DNA of 64,000 nt from Nectonema munidae (GCA_030549495.1 JAUIRK010001047.1:372001-436000); one strand, 5' to 3'; positions 10,071-22,857 are shown, counted from the first letter of the stretch. Notes: a model not told the origin generated them from the letters alone. Numbers and translations are program-made.

Positions 10071-12760
10071 ATGCTACGCACTCTTGGATACAGGGAGTAC
10101 AGACAATTTTATTGACAAAAAGACTGCAATATCTCTAAAACTAAAGTTGCTCCCATGCAAAGAACAGGTTAGTATGGCTTCTTGTCGTTTTAAAATCCAG
10201 GTACTTGGAAAAGTTAAGGCGTCGTTACGTGTTCATAACCGGTTGTATGAAGATGAAGAATTCTTAGTCTTACCCGATTTATGGAAACAAGTTATCTTGG
10301 GAATGAGCTTTATGAAAAAGCATAAAGAGGTAAGGATTTGTTTGGGAGGAAAGAATGCTCCTATATCTTTTTCGTTTCCTTGTGGAGTTAATGGTCCTCA
10401 AAAGAATTGTGCAACTAAGAAGTACTCTGAAATAAAACTTTTCAAGTTCCTAACTCCCGAGTGTAAACCTATCGCTACAAAAACAGCAAAATTCAACATA
10501 AAAGACGGTGAATTTATTAAATCTGAAATTTCTCGATTATTGGAAGCTGGAGTCATTGAAGAATCAAATTCTCCGTGGCGAGCCCAAATAGTACTCGTAC
10601 CTAAAAGTAATGGAAATAAAAGAATGGTAATAGATTTTTCACGTACTATAAATAAATACACCTTACCTGATGCTTACCCCTTACCTGATTTGAACGAATT
10701 GGCTGCTAAAGTGTCAAAGTTCAAATATTTTAGTTTGATAGATTTCTCCGAAGCATACTATCAGGTCGAGTTAAGAGAGGAAGAACGTATGTATACTGCG
10801 TTTGAAGCATGTGGCAAACTCTTCCAATTTACAAAAATTCCCATGGGCGTGACAAATGGTGCTTCTGCATTTCAACGCTATATCAACAATTTTATTTCAT
10901 CAAATAAACTTGTCAACACTTTTTCATATTTAGATGACGTGATTGTTTGTGGGGAGTCCTTGGAAGAGCAAAACCATAATCTGAAGCTGCTTTTTGATGC
11001 GATCAAGGCCAACTCCCTTAGGATAAATTGGAACAAAAGTAAATTCTGTCTAACGCATATTAAATTTCTCGGATATGAAATTAGCAAAGGACAATTAAGA
11101 CCTGACCAAGATCGTGTAAAGCCTTTGATGGAGATGCCCATTCCAAGATCTACTGCTGAGCTAAAAAGAATGATGGGATTCTTTTCATACTACGCGAAGT
11201 GGATTCGCGACTTTTCGAAAAAGATACAGCCACTTACAAAAGTTTCATCCTTTCCTTTGGACACTGAACAAAGAAAAGTAATAAAATCCTTGAAAGAAGA
11301 GATTAAAGATTCCACTCTAAGAGCAATTGAACAAGGTAAACCACTCGTGTTGGAGACTGATGCATCTAATAAAGCAATTGCTGCTTGTCTTTTACAAGAA
11401 GGGAGACCAGTTGGTTTCTTTTCAAAAACACTAAATTCTGCTGAGAAAAATACACACATAGTGGAAAAAGAAGCTCTCGCCATCGTTGAGGCCATACGCA
11501 ACTGGAAGCACTTTTTAGTTGGGCAAAAATTCACAGTGGTGACGGATCAAAAAGCTATTTCTTATATATTTGACCCACGCGGTAAAAGCAAAATAAAAAG
11601 CGACAAAATGCTTCGTTGGCGCTTGGAACTTGCTTCTTATTCCTTTGACATCAAATATCGCCCTGGAATAGAAAACGTATCAGCTGATGCACTATCAAGG
11701 TCTTGCACCGTCTCCAAACAATCCTTAGATTTACAACGACTGCACAATCATTTGATTCATCCAGGAATCCGACGAATGCACCACTATGTAAGAGAAAATA
11801 ACTTACCCTTTTCGATGGAAGAAATCAAAGTTTTAACAAATAACTGCCAAGTATGTCGAAAGTGTAAGCCAAGATTCTACAATTCTGACCAACATCACAT
11901 TATCAAGTCCACTAAACCTTTTGACAGATTGTCGATTGACTTTAAAGGTCCCTTGCCCTCTAACAACAAAAACAAGTATATCCTAACTATCATAGACGAA
12001 TACTCAAGGTTCCCTTTTGCCTACGCTTGCAAAGATCTATCATCAAGTACTGTTATTAGTTGCTTACAAGACCTGTTTACAACCTTCGGGTATCCAAAGT
12101 ACATACATTCTGATAGAGGTAAGTCCTTTCTTTCTGACGAACTTAAATCGTTTCTCTTAGTTAGAGGTATAGGCTCGACATTTACTACTGCTTACAATCC
12201 TCAAGGAAATTCCCAGTGTGAACGTTATAATGGTTTGATTTGGAGGACAATAACTTTAGCAACTGAAACTTTTGGTCTGCCGATTGAAAGGTGGGAAGAA
12301 GTTTTGCCTGAGAGTCTGAAAGCGTTAAGAACTCTGCTCAATACGACGACTAATAAAACGCCTCATGAAAGAATTTTTTACGTTTGAAAGAGGCACAGCA
12401 AACTCAAAACTCCCATGTTGGCTCTCTGATTCAAAGACTGCATGGATAAAGAAATTTCCTATTCTTTCTAAAACGAAACCTCAGGTCGAACTAGTGGAGC
12501 TTTTGGAAGTAAATCCGGAATGCGCACGCGTGAGGTACCAAGATGGAAAGGAAAACACAGTTGCCTTGAAACATCTAGCTCCAAGTGCCATAGATGATGA
12601 GCCCTTACCAGATGAAAATGAAGAGACATCAGTACATGGTGCTAATCGAAAAGATAATGTTGAAGAAGATGCTGACACAGATAGTCCAAGGCTGAGGCGT
12701 TCGTGCAGGGAGCGGAAACCCATCAGAAGACTTGGGATCGAGGATTCTTTTTGAAGATGG
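10060..12760 (+). mobile_element. pol region of the gypsy element
   Basis: Domains in order: a retropepsin-type protease with LLDTGSTDNFID; reverse transcriptase with SPWRAQIVLVPK, FSLIDFSEAYYQVEL and the catalytic box SYLDDVIV; RNase H with VLETDASNKAIAACL and DALSRS at its end; an integrase zinc-binding segment (H-H-C-C type, HNHLIHPGIRRMHH and CQVCRKC); and the integrase core with SIDFKGPLP and a HSDRGKSF box. The part next to the 3' LTR is charged and shows no chromodomain that I recognise. The clade within Ty3/gypsy was not assigned. Confidence 0.9.
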
Positions 12761-12767
12761 GGAAGAT

Positions 12768-13053
12768 TGTAATATTCAAATTGTGCAATTCCTTTGTGTG
12801 ATTCTTTTCCACCTTTATTTGAATGCATGTCTTTTCTATAATTTTATCATTTGAATGTTATATATTCCCTATCTATCTCTGTTATAACTTTTATAATTCC
12901 TAATTTAAATACTACTTCGATCGTCCTTTCTTCTGCAACTCTTATTCATTTTTCCTTGTATATATATGCATGTTATTTTGATATCACTCACTTTCCTTAC
13001 AACGTTCTTTTGTTGAATAATAGCTCCAGCTTTTCACTTTTGTTTTCATTACA
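12768..13053 (+). repeat. 3' LTR of the gypsy element
   Basis: Identical to the 5' LTR and preceded by the purine-rich tract GAAGATGGGGAAGA, the expected plus-strand primer. Confidence 0.93.
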
Positions 13054-13123
13054 ACAATAAAATAATAACAAAAAAGTATGAAAATATTGTAAATATCAAT
13101 TAAATACGCTTAAAATCTAAAAG

Positions 13124-13258
13124 CATGAGTTTGAATTACAAAGAGATGTTATTGAGTTCCAAAAGCGTGTAACAGAATCGCAAAAAGGTGTAATTGAATT
13201 GCAAGAAGGTGTAGTTGAATTGCAAAAAGGTGTAACGGAACTAAAAATGGTATATACA
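13124..13258 (+). repeat. 21-bp repeat encoding heptads
   Basis: In one frame the DNA reads RVTESQK, GVIELQE, GVVELQK, GVTELKM, a seven-residue period with Val and Leu at a/d-like positions, as in a coiled coil. It is in the same frame as the transposase relic after it but separated by stops. It may be the N-terminal coiled coil of that protein, or a chance minisatellite. Confidence 0.5.
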
Positions 13259-13402
13259 TAGCTTGTTTATTTTATATTGGTCAAGCCAAAAATCAGCGTT
13301 TAGATACCAAATGGTGATTGGCGTCATATAACTAAAAAATTGAATATTCCTGTATCAACTTCTTTCAGATGGATATTTGAAGGTGGGAGTGAAGATTTAG
13401 AC

Positions 13403-16124
13403 CAGGGGTCACCAAATTTTTTTCAAAAAGAGCCACATAGACTTAAAGGAATGTTAATTGCGGGCCGTATAAATACTTTTTTGATACAGATCACACTAAT
13501 TGACATATCCAATCATAAGAATTGCCATCAAGTGGTCGTCAATTTACTTTGTTCGATGCGTTGACTTCACATACTTCATTTTCGAAAAAGTTGCTCACAT
13601 TTGTACGTTGTTCCAAAAACTGAAGCCATACCTGACGCAAACTTTTTTAAATTAAAAAACTCATCACCATGTAAAGGTTGGTAAAATTTAAGATCTTCTC
13701 TATGCTTCTCTTTCAACAAAGTAGAAGCCTGTAAATCGATTAGTTCAAGTTGTAGATCTGCTGGCATATTAACGTCACAGTCAAAGGAATTTTCAAAGAT
13801 AAGAATGTCATTTTTTATTTTGTAAAGATTAGCAAATCGCTGGGAAATTTTTGTGAAACTCGAGATCAACGTGTACCACATTTTCAGCGCAAAACTCTTG
13901 AAAATTCTGAAAGTGAGAGAAGTTTCCCTTTTTAAATTATGTTTTAAACAATGACAATTTTCTTTGAAATGCTGTTATAAATCACAGATGGGGTTATTTT
14001 GTTTCTGCAACTTTAAATTTAAATCATTCATGTGATTTGTGATGTCAACCAAGAATCAAAATTTTGATAACCATGAAGAATCTGAAAATTGTGCATTAGA
14101 TTTGTTTTTCAGTTAAAAATTTATTATTTCTTTTCGATGTTTGTGAAAACGAAATAGGAGTTTTCCGCTACTAAGGCATCTTACTGTTGTGTAGTAAGAC
14201 AAATCATAAAAATCAGAATCAAGTTCTTCAAGAAAAGCTTGAAACTGTCGATGAATGCGCGCGTGACTTCTGATATAGTTAACGACACTTGTGATTGGAT
14301 TAAGCACACAAGATATATCCAATTGCTTTGCACAGAGTACTTGCTGGTGTATAATGCAGTGTATGAAAAGAGCTGTTGGACAATGAAGATCTTCCAATTT
14401 AGTCTGGATGCGCCATACCAAGCCTTTTCTTATTCCTGCCATATTTGTGCCATCATCAACAGTGACGCACCGAAGCCGATCTCATTGAAGATCATAGAGT
14501 TGCAAAAAAATTTCTACTTCAATGAAAATATCCTCTCCAGTTATTGTCCCATGCATACAACACACTTATGCCAATTCTTCAATTATTTGAAAGTTGCGAT
14601 TGACACCACGAACATATATAAGAAGCTGAGACGTGGTAGATAGATCAATAGACTCATGTATTGCAATTGAATATCACAAAAAGTTTTTAGATTTCTCGTG
14701 TAATTGTAACTCTATGTTTTCTGCAAGTTCTTCTGTTCTTTGCACAACTGAACTTGCTGAAAGGCTGATAATTGCAAACAAAGCTTTTTCAGGGCACACA
14801 TCGTTTGCTTCTTCCATTATGCATTCTTTTATGAAATTCATCAGTAAATGGTTTTCCACGCTCTACAAACTTATTCACTATTGCATAACTTACTCGAGTG
14901 ATAGATTCGTTTTCAACAAACTTTTTTTGTGAAAAAACTTCTCTCAAACTCCAAATTAGATTTCAAACTAAATTTTTTCAGAACGCTGTTGTCCATCAAG
15001 TTTTGAGTGTGTTGAAAGATGCTTTGTTTCGTAGTGACGGCGAATATTGTATTCTTTTAAAACCGCAACACTTCCATTGCATATCAAGCAAATGGCTTTT
15101 TGATCATTTGTTCCCTCAAAAAAGTACTTTTCTTCCCAACTTTTATTAAAGATACGGCATTCTTTATCAACTTTTTTTTAGAAGAATTTTTTTAGAAAAA
15201 ATAAAAATAGAAAACTTTGATTTAACGTTGTTTGGAGAGATCTTTGTTTTAACAATCGTCACGTTTAGTTTTTTCTGCAAAAAATAACGATTATTATATT
15301 AGTATACAACTTTTAAATTAAAGTTAATTTTCTTTGCGTTTAGTTATTTGTTTGTTCATTTGAATTATAAATCTGCAAATTAAAATTTACAAAAAGAAAA
15401 AAAATAAAGAAATTTCACTTTATAAAAAAGTGTTTTATCAAAATTTGAATAAATTAAAGTTATTAGTTTGCTATAAATTCATAAAAAATCTTCATTTTAG
15501 TGTTTTTTATAAGTAAAAAATCTGCGAGACGAATAAATCTAAAATAAAGTATTATTATTTAAAACTCCGTGTAATACGGAGAGCTTTAAACTTATGAATA
15601 CTTAAAATAGGTGATTAGACTTCATAAAAAATTTAAAGTATTAGTTTGCTTTAAATTTCTAAAAATCTTCATTTTAGTGTTTTTGTACTCTTTTGATGTA
15701 TAAGTTGCTAACAAATAATTAAAAAAAAATACTTTTCAAAAAGCACTAGTATGACTTACAAATTAGTATGAAAAAGGTTAAAACTGTGAAAAATGTAAAT
15801 TGCAAACATGCATATAAAATACATATATTAAAAAATGTAATTTTTCTAGTTTTAAAAGAAAATATTTCAAAAGTGGATTTTTTTATTTAATACGTCACAA
15901 AAGCAATACTGATATATAATTAGACAAAAAATAATTATGCATAATATATGATATATATAACACAGTGATAATTACATATACTATAAAAAATAAACAAATC
16001 ATCAGCAACATTGAGAAAAAATAATATTATTTGACAAAAAATGGAACAACGTTTCACTATTTGACTGAGGGCCGGATAAAAACGTCTCGCGGGCCGGTTC
16101 TTGCCCGAGGTTTGGTGACCCTTG
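13403..16124 (-). mobile_element. hAT (Charlie / GTF2IRD2-like) transposon
   Basis: The element is 2722 bp with termini CAGGGGTCACCAAA and, inverted from the right, CAAGGGTCACCAAAC. Near-identical 8-bp duplications flank it (ATTTAGAC at 13395-13402, ATCTAGAC at 16125-16132). The subterminal GGGCCG-type sequence is common in this hAT branch. Its transposase lies on the minus strand. The 15150-16070 interval is very AT-rich and not coding. It is inserted in the IS630-like relic, whose two halves resume on either side. Confidence 0.88.
13570..15130 (-). pseudogene. Broken hAT transposase, GTF2IRD2/SCAND3-like
   Basis: Reading the minus strand from 15130, segments match the family in order. First is a BED-like zinc finger with ICNGSVAVLKEYNIRRHYET, here in pieces. 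Next is FIKECIMEEANDVCPEKALF with SASSVVQRTEELAENI (14859-14674). Then comes the central part with FIHCIIHQQVLCAKQL and VNYIRSHARIHRQFQAF (14442-14113). The C-terminal dimerisation part ends KFASGMASVFGTTYKCEQLF (13881-13576). Several stops and frameshifts interrupt it, so it cannot make a transposase. The family also gave rise to domesticated vertebrate genes, but nothing here suggests domestication. Confidence 0.85.
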
Positions 16125-17365
16125 ATCTAGACTTTAGTAGAGGACTCTTATAGACTATAGAGGATATTTGAAGGTGAGGAAGTAAAATATAGTGGCGGAA
16201 GAACATAAAAATTATGTGATTGAATTAATTGAAAAAATTGTAGAATTACTTTAAAAGAAATAAAGACTAAATTCAATCTTCATCTCAGTAAAAGAACAAT
16301 CGTCAATCACTTGGTCTTACACTTCAAAAAAATAGTTATTTGAAATTGGCAAAATATAATTCCCTCAAATTTCTAAATTCGCTAGTTGCATCTTTTGATA
16401 CTGACTTCTTTGAAAACAAGTGATGCTACAAAGTTCGTTAATTAATCTATAACTAAATCTACCTTTCAACAGTATGAAGGCAATGGAGAGAAGTTTACTT
16501 GGAAACAAAGTTGAGGAAATCGTGCTAAAAAATGAAGAGTTTTAATTGAAATGAAAAGTCCTCAATTAATTAACTGTGCTCTGTGTCAGCCTCATTACGT
16601 TGAAAAATCCACATCGCTAACTGGAGAAAATAAATGCATTCGAAATTATTGAAAAAGGGGTAGAATGCTGTGAGTTTTACACAAATCATGCACCAAAAAT
16701 CGTGAAAACGTAACTTCATTGATGAATCAGGCTTCAATTTACACATTGCAAGAAATCTTGGAAGATTTAAACTGGGCCAAAGATGAAGTATTGTTGTACC
16801 TTCTTTTAGAGCACAAAATTACAGCAACGTCAAAAAATGCACTCAAAAAGTGTGGAGAATACTACTTGTAACGAGGGTTGGCGAGTCAGAGCGAAAATTT
16901 CCGATCCCGACCTACCACTTACAAAAATGCGTGCACGACTCCAACTTTGACTAAAGAAGGGTTACTCAACATGCTTACAACAATTAAACTGAATTTTTTC
17001 CCTTTAAAACGTTTTTAACGGTGAAAAAATTCTTGCGTCTGTCAAAGGATTGAAACGAATAATCAACGCTCATCAAAACTTCAAAGATTTTTGGCTCATT
17101 ATGGAAAACACTGATGATATTCATAGAAAAAAGATGGAAAGCTTTGTGCCAATAACAGTGACTATAAAGCCGTTTGTTTAATCGTCATCCAGTTTTATGT
17201 TATATTCTATCGAAAATATTTTTTCAGTCATCAAGTCAAAGGTGATAGAAAAATTGAACGCGCATAGTGAATCTTTGAAAGAAGAGATAAAGTAGAAAGT
17301 AAAGGAAAGGATTTTAAAAGGTGCTATGCATATGCTTCACAACCAACAAAACACAAATCCATTTA

Positions 17366-18321
17366 ATTAAAACACATCATTTAATTTAATTTAAAACACA
17401 AATAAATTTAATTTTTTATTTAAGGTATTGTTTTCAACTTACAGGTGAATTCTGCCATTTTCCAATAAATTTTTTTATCTATGTTCACTTAATTTTTTTC
17501 AACTTTTCGTAAATGAAGAATAATTTTTGGGAAAAATATTCTAATGCTTGAGGCTTCAGTTTAGTTTCGATGCACTAAGAAAAAATATTTCAGAAAACAA
17601 GCTCAAAAATTCTATTTTTTTCTTCAAATTTTCACTCAAAAATTTGTTTATATCTCTTTCTCTCTGTCAAAAGCAGTGTTTAAAAGAGGAAAAAATTTAT
17701 ATTTCAAATTAAATCAAAATATCAAGACTAATTTTAAATGAAAAATGGACCACTTTAAATTGAAGAACGAGTTCTAAAATCCTCTAAATTCCTTTGAGGA
17801 CCAGTGTGACACCGGTGTACCAAGAAATCAAAATGGTCTGCGTTCAATATATAAAATTTCATTGAAAATAAAGCAAACGATTAATCTTCAAAATTATGGT
17901 CCTCAAAGGGAAAATCATACTTAAGTTTGAAATAGCCTAAATTATTCATAGTTTTAAGCCATTGACTAATGCTGCAAAAGATTTGTAATTTCAAACATTT
18001 TATGGAGAAAAATCACTCAATAATTTTCATGATAATAATAACTTTAAGCTGAGAACATTTTAAATAAAATATTAATTTTCATTTTTCAACACAAATTAAA
18101 GAACATAATTCTACTACACATAAGCACACATACTCAGAAAATATATATAAAGACACGGCAGTTGAATCATTTTTGTCAGATGCCTAACCTCACCGTATAA
18201 GATTAGTCGTGTAAAGAATTCCAAAAGTCATAAACAGCTGCTCAAAGGAATTGGATCAATGCTTTTTTTCAATAAAGTTTCTCTCTTTTACGTTAAAACG
18301 TAACATTTAGATAGTTAATTA
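17366..18321. other. Spacer between transposons
   Basis: No gene is recognised. It contains one small MITE at 17791-17909. The remainder is AT-rich without clear structure. Confidence 0.5.
17791..17909 (+). mobile_element. Small MITE, CCTTTGAGGACCA family, copy 1
   Basis: About 119 bp with perfect 13-bp inverted ends CCTTTGAGGACCA. Related copies lie at 24479-24601 (same orientation) and 25326-26018 (inverted and interrupted). The shared interior includes CACCGGTGTACC and ATATAAAATTTCATTGAAAA. The target duplication is not clear, so the superfamily is open. Confidence 0.65.
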
Positions 18322-21293
18322 TTAGTTGACCTCGGCTAAAGGACACCTTGAAATTAAAGACAGTTTAATGGGAACCGTTCTAGAAATAATAGAATTCGTA
18401 TAAAAAAGACCCTTAAAAATAAGGACAACCTCGATATTTAAAATTAAGGACAATTTTAATGAAAAATTTCAAAAAACTCGTAATTAGGGACAATTTTTTA
18501 TATATGGCTAATGCATGGAAGTTTACACATGCAAAACTAATAGCTTAGTAAGCTAAGCATTATGTCGTTGCAATAGTATTTCTAACATATATATAATTGT
18601 TGTATACAATATGCAAGCTAGTTTGGTATGAGAGATGAAAAAATCAGTGTTTATGATTCTCAGATGTTATTGTTTTTAATAGAGTACAGATTGTTGTTTT
18701 GCTATTTTAGTGTTAAATTATGTGAGTGTGACTTTTTTGCTTCTCTTTGCATTATATAACAATTTTTTTATTAACTGCTTCCTCTATAAGCTTATTATAC
18801 TCAATAGGATTATTCCAACTGTTTTCTTTCCACCTATAGTATAATGTTATGACTGTTGCAATGTTTTCTTTTTGTTTCTATTTAGAATTGCTCTTAACAC
18901 TTAACATTTATATGCCTATTATAAAAAAAACGCAATGAATTAACCTTAGAAAATAAGATCGAAGTGATCAAGGCATGTAGCTCAAGTAAAAGGAGTCTAC
19001 GTAAAGTTGCTGCTGACTTTGGCTGCACTAAGAACCAAATAAGCTCAATTTTAAAAAATCAGAACGAAATTGAAGCTCAAAATGTGAACAATCTAAATAG
19101 TAAACGAAAAAGAACTTATTCACGTCCGTTTGAAGAAATAGAAGAACTATTATGGTGCTGGTATTGCAATGCAAGAAATATGAATATTCCTATAACAGGG
19201 CCTCTGATACAAGAAAAAGCGCGGAAAATAGCGGAAGCAAAAAACATCACATCTTTCAAAGCTTCAAATGGCTGGCTTCATAATTTTAAAGTTTATCGCA
19301 ATTTACACTGTGCTACAATTTCTGGTGAAAGAGGACATGCAAGAGAAGGTAATCATTTAACTTTAATTTGCATCGAAATTAAGTTTTACACACAACAGTG
19401 TTAATTTATCATTTTAATTTTTATCTTTCACTTTTTTCTAATAAAATTTATTTTAACTAAAATTAAAATTTATACAGCTTAGTAAAAGTTAATTTAAAAA
19501 AGATGAAATACACTCTGTGACAAAGAATAATTTTTTTAATTTAAATTTTAAAATACTAAGATGAAATATAAAGCAGTAAAATTTTTTACAAGATTAATTG
19601 ACTATTTGTCTAGTGATGTTTTTAAGGTGAAAATTGATGTTTTTTAAATTATATTTACTCTTTTTTTATTAAAGCCTTCAGTTGACATTTTTTTGATAAC
19701 TAATTCATGATTATATTACCATAACCTTCAATTTAACTGAATAAAATTAAATTTAATTCTGCAAATCAATGTAAATTTGCCGTTTTTTAGTTTTTCGATC
19801 TTAAAATATTATTTGATATAAATCTTTTTTGAAATACATTTTATTTTTTAATTTTGAGATAGAAGTTAGTTATATATAATAGTTAAAATTTGTCTTATAA
19901 AAAGGTATAAAAACATTAAAGTAGTACAAATCAAAAGATAGAAGATACTGTAATGTCTGTATATTTCAAAATTTAGAGAATGTAAAACAATGGAAAGAAA
20001 GACTACCTGAAATTATCAAAGATTATCTACCTAACGATATATATAACATGGATGAAACCGCTTTGTTTTTTCGGTCTTTACCAAATCGTATATTATCAGT
20101 CCGTGAAGAATGCACTGGAGGTAAGCGTAACAAAGATCGCTTGACTGTTGCTTTGCTCACAAATATGACTGGCAACATGGAAAAAGCAATTGTAATTGGC
20201 AGATCTGCTCGTCCAAGGTCTTTTAAAAAATTAATATTTCTTCTCTTCCTGTTCACTATTACTATAATTCAAAAGCTTGGGTAACGAGAAAATTTTTTCA
20301 AATGTTTTAGATGGTTTTAACAAAAGGTTGATAAAAGAAAAACGTAAAATTATTTTACTTGTTGATAATGCACCCAGTCACATAGTACAAGTCAGCTTGT
20401 CTAACATAAAAATTTGTCTTTTACCTCCCAATACAACACCTGTTTTACAACCTCTTGATGGTGGAATTATAGGCAATTTTAAAAGAAATTACAAAAAACT
20501 TCAGTTGCGCACACTTCTTTGCTCTATCGAAAAATTGTTTGATTGAAAAATTACTCCTTTACAAGGAATAATGTTGATTGATACCCAAGCTGCTTCTCAA
20601 ATCCAGCAATCTACCATTACAAAATGTTTTATTAAATGCGGCTTTACTTTACCATCTCTTTTTGAAAACATGGAGAATGATGTTTCAGAGGAAACAGAAA
20701 TGTCGTTACTTCAAAATCTCATGTTGAAACTGCAAGAAGGCTAAATTTTTCTGACAGTTTATCAGTTAATGAATTTATTTCAATAGATGACCAAGTTCAA
20801 ACTTGTGAAGCAATTGATCAATATTTTGAAAAAAGAGTAGATGTTGAAAACCAAAGTTCAGATGATTCCCAACCTGAAGAAGAAATAGATAATGATAAAG
20901 GATCTGAATTCTCAATCAAAAGTTTTAGTAGCGCTTTAAAAAGTGTTTCTGATCTTCAATCGTTTTGTCTTGAAAAAAATTTAGAAGTGTATAATTTGCT
21001 TTGCAAAGTTAAAACAACTTTAGAAGAGAAGGAAAGTAGGGGAAAATTTCAAAAACAAACTAATATTTTAAACTTTTTTGAAAAAAAAATTAAAATAATT
21101 TTACTTTTAAGAAATTTAATAAAAGCCTTTTTTAAATCATTTTCTGCATCAAATTTATTTTGAGTATTTGACTTCAAACCATTTTTTGTTCAATATTATT
21201 GGTATTATTAATAATCTTGATATTGGGGACAACCTTGATAAGTGGGACAAACATAATGCCACGATGTATGTCCTTCAAATCAAGGTTCTACTG
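18322..21293 (+). mobile_element. pogo/Tigger-type transposon
   Basis: The right end, read inverted, is CAGTAGAACCTTGATTTGAAGG, the classic pogo/Tigger terminus, directly followed by TA (21294-21295). The left end is diverged but recognisable (GACCTCGGCTAAAGGACACC), with TA at 18320-18321. Subterminal repeats of the AAGGACAACCTTGATA type occur at both sides. The transposase lies on the plus strand between them. Confidence 0.85.
18964..21160 (+). pseudogene. pogo/Tigger transposase with an intron, decayed
   Basis: The N-terminal part holds a psq-like HTH (SLRKVAADFGCTKNQISSIL) and a CENP-B-type domain ending HNFKVYRNL. A GT donor at 19349 and an AG acceptor at 19976 remove 628 bases and join the halves in phase at the expected place, before VKQWKERLPEIIKDYLPND. 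The DDE core follows with YNMDETALFF (first Asp), ILLVDNAPSH (second) and VLQPLDGGIIGNFK (third), the normal pogo spacing. One frameshift near the A-run at about 20230 and a stop at 20544-20546 interrupt it. Downstream an acidic tail with IDQYFEKR remains. The first Met of the listed frame is probably not the true start. Confidence 0.8.
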
Positions 21294-22282
21294 TATTTAG
21301 TTCGTCTGTTAGATTATAATTTTTTAGTTAGCAAATTAGTTTTTATAAACCGCGAGTAAAATTGGCTAAGTTTGAAAAACAGGCCATTTGACCCTCCTTC
21401 GATTTTAAATATTCTTTTTTTTCGAAATGTTAGATAATAATTATTTATTAACATAATTTTAATTGTAATGAAAAATTCTATAACTCATTAAGTTAATTTT
21501 GAATGATTATAGAATAGTTTTTTGATTATTTTTCAGCATACGGTGATTTCATAATTTCTATATCTGTTATTGCATAAACAAAAAGTTTTTATTTTATACT
21601 AAATAAAGGATTTTGAATTTTCAGTAATCGCGAATTTCGATTTTTTTTAATATCTTTTTATAATTTTTATTATTTCAAAAAAATATATAACCCTTAAAAA
21701 CCAAAAAAAAATTTAATCATGGTAAATAATAATACTATTTTAAGATATGCAAGTGGTATAAAAAAAGATAGACAATTCATCATTGAAGTTGATGATCAAT
21801 TTTATTGAATCAATAATTGAAATTTATTAGTAGCCGCAATAATTTTTAAATTCAGCGAAAAATTTAACAGATGCCAGCAGACTCTTGAATAAAATTGAAA
21901 GAGATCAGTGGAATCACAAATAAAGCTTAAAAATCAACATCCAAAGTACACAGATTAAATTCTATCGGAGAAAGAGGTGGACAGATGCTAATATGAGCAG
22001 CTAGAGTAATTGTTACAATGAGGTAGATTTCTAAAAAAGAAGTTAATTGTAAGGAAATATTTTGGATAGTTTTTAGAGAACTGTTTTGTCGGGAGTGCAG
22101 GAGAATTGAAGCTTGGCGTTGAAATAAGGGGAAGAGTGGGAGAGACGCTTGGTGCTTTCGCTTAGGTTGTTCTCAACAGAGATTGTCGCGTCATAGACTG
22201 TTAGAAATACGCACGTTGGTGAAAATTGATTGAACAGGTCTGACTTTTGCAGTGCAGTGTATACATATGGTACACAGCCAGC

Positions 22283-22857
22283 CAGTAAAACTTCAACACC
22301 TATTCTTCGGTATGACTTGAATACCTAGATGAAAATAGAGAAATGCGTTTTTACAAAAATACATACTATGCATGCTTCTACCCAAATAAAATGACAAAAT
22401 TTTTATTTAAAATATAAATTTCAAATTTATAAAAATAATTAATAGGTAATTACTCAGTTGGTTCAGTTAGTTAATTATTTTGTTGCCTAGTTAGCTAAAT
22501 ACATCTTAAAATTAACATAGATAATCTTATAGAGAAAAATTTGAAAATCTGTTTTTTTCATTATATATGGGGAAATCGTCAAAAACTGTTTTTATTAGCC
22601 TTATGTTTTCTAGGTATCAGAGATCTCAAAAAAGAATTGAGTAATTTTTAATATAAAAGTCATCAAGGGGCCATTTTGGATTATACAATCCGCCACTTAG
22701 CGCATGCACGATGAGCCGTCAAGAAAAGAAATATATTAGTAACTCAATGAAAGGTTCATTATAGGGATGTGTTCACAAAGAAAAATTGAACTAGTTTACA
22801 AAAATAAATTTAGAGCCTTCACTGTTTAGAGAAGTTCACTAACTAGAGGTTTTACTG
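22283..22857. mobile_element. Possible pogo-type MITE
   Basis: CAGTAAAACTTC at the left pairs with GAGGTTTTACTG at the right as inverted ends, and TA follows the right end. The left flank lacks TA. The right terminus is convincing; pairing with this left end is less so. Confidence 0.4.

Larger units (their letters stand above)
8913..13053 (+). mobile_element. Ty3/gypsy LTR retrotransposon, young, nearly whole
   Basis: A 4.14-kb element with two 286-bp LTRs that I find identical base for base, beginning TGTAATATTC and ending TTCATTACA, and flanked by the 5-bp duplication ACAAT (8908-8912 and 13054-13058). Parts in order: 5' LTR, gag with two CCHC zinc knuckles, aspartic protease (LLDTGST), reverse transcriptase (YLDDV box), RNase H (TDAS), zinc-binding and catalytic integrase, a purine-rich tract, and 3' LTR. 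The protease-RT-RNase H-integrase order is that of Ty3/gypsy and excludes Copia. No envelope gene is seen. A frame change between gag and pol is a known expression mode in this family. The copy looks almost whole, with about one break at most. LTR identity implies a very recent insertion. Confidence 0.95.
13115..17365 (+). pseudogene. IS630/Tc1-like (DDE_3) transposase relic, split by a hAT insertion
   Basis: Before the hAT element the plus strand reads PNGDWRHITKKLNIPVSTSF, a helix-turn-helix of the IS630/Tc1-like type (NGDWR.IA..L.I...TA). After it come a second helix-turn-helix-like stretch (LSKRTIVNHL, about 16280-16320), then NFIDESGFNLHIARNLGRFK (16712-16775), the first catalytic Asp block of DDE_3 transposases, and the C-terminal SIENIFSVIKSKV (about 17205), matching the family's NPIE..FS..K motif. 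Several stops and frame changes separate these, and 16860-17000 does not fit the family. Terminal repeats were not found, so the true ends are unknown. Family and order are clear, limits are not. Confidence 0.62.

Noticed and set aside
8913-13053. A retrovirus-like element with an envelope gene
   Set aside because: The pol region runs nearly to the 3' LTR and leaves no room for an envelope frame.
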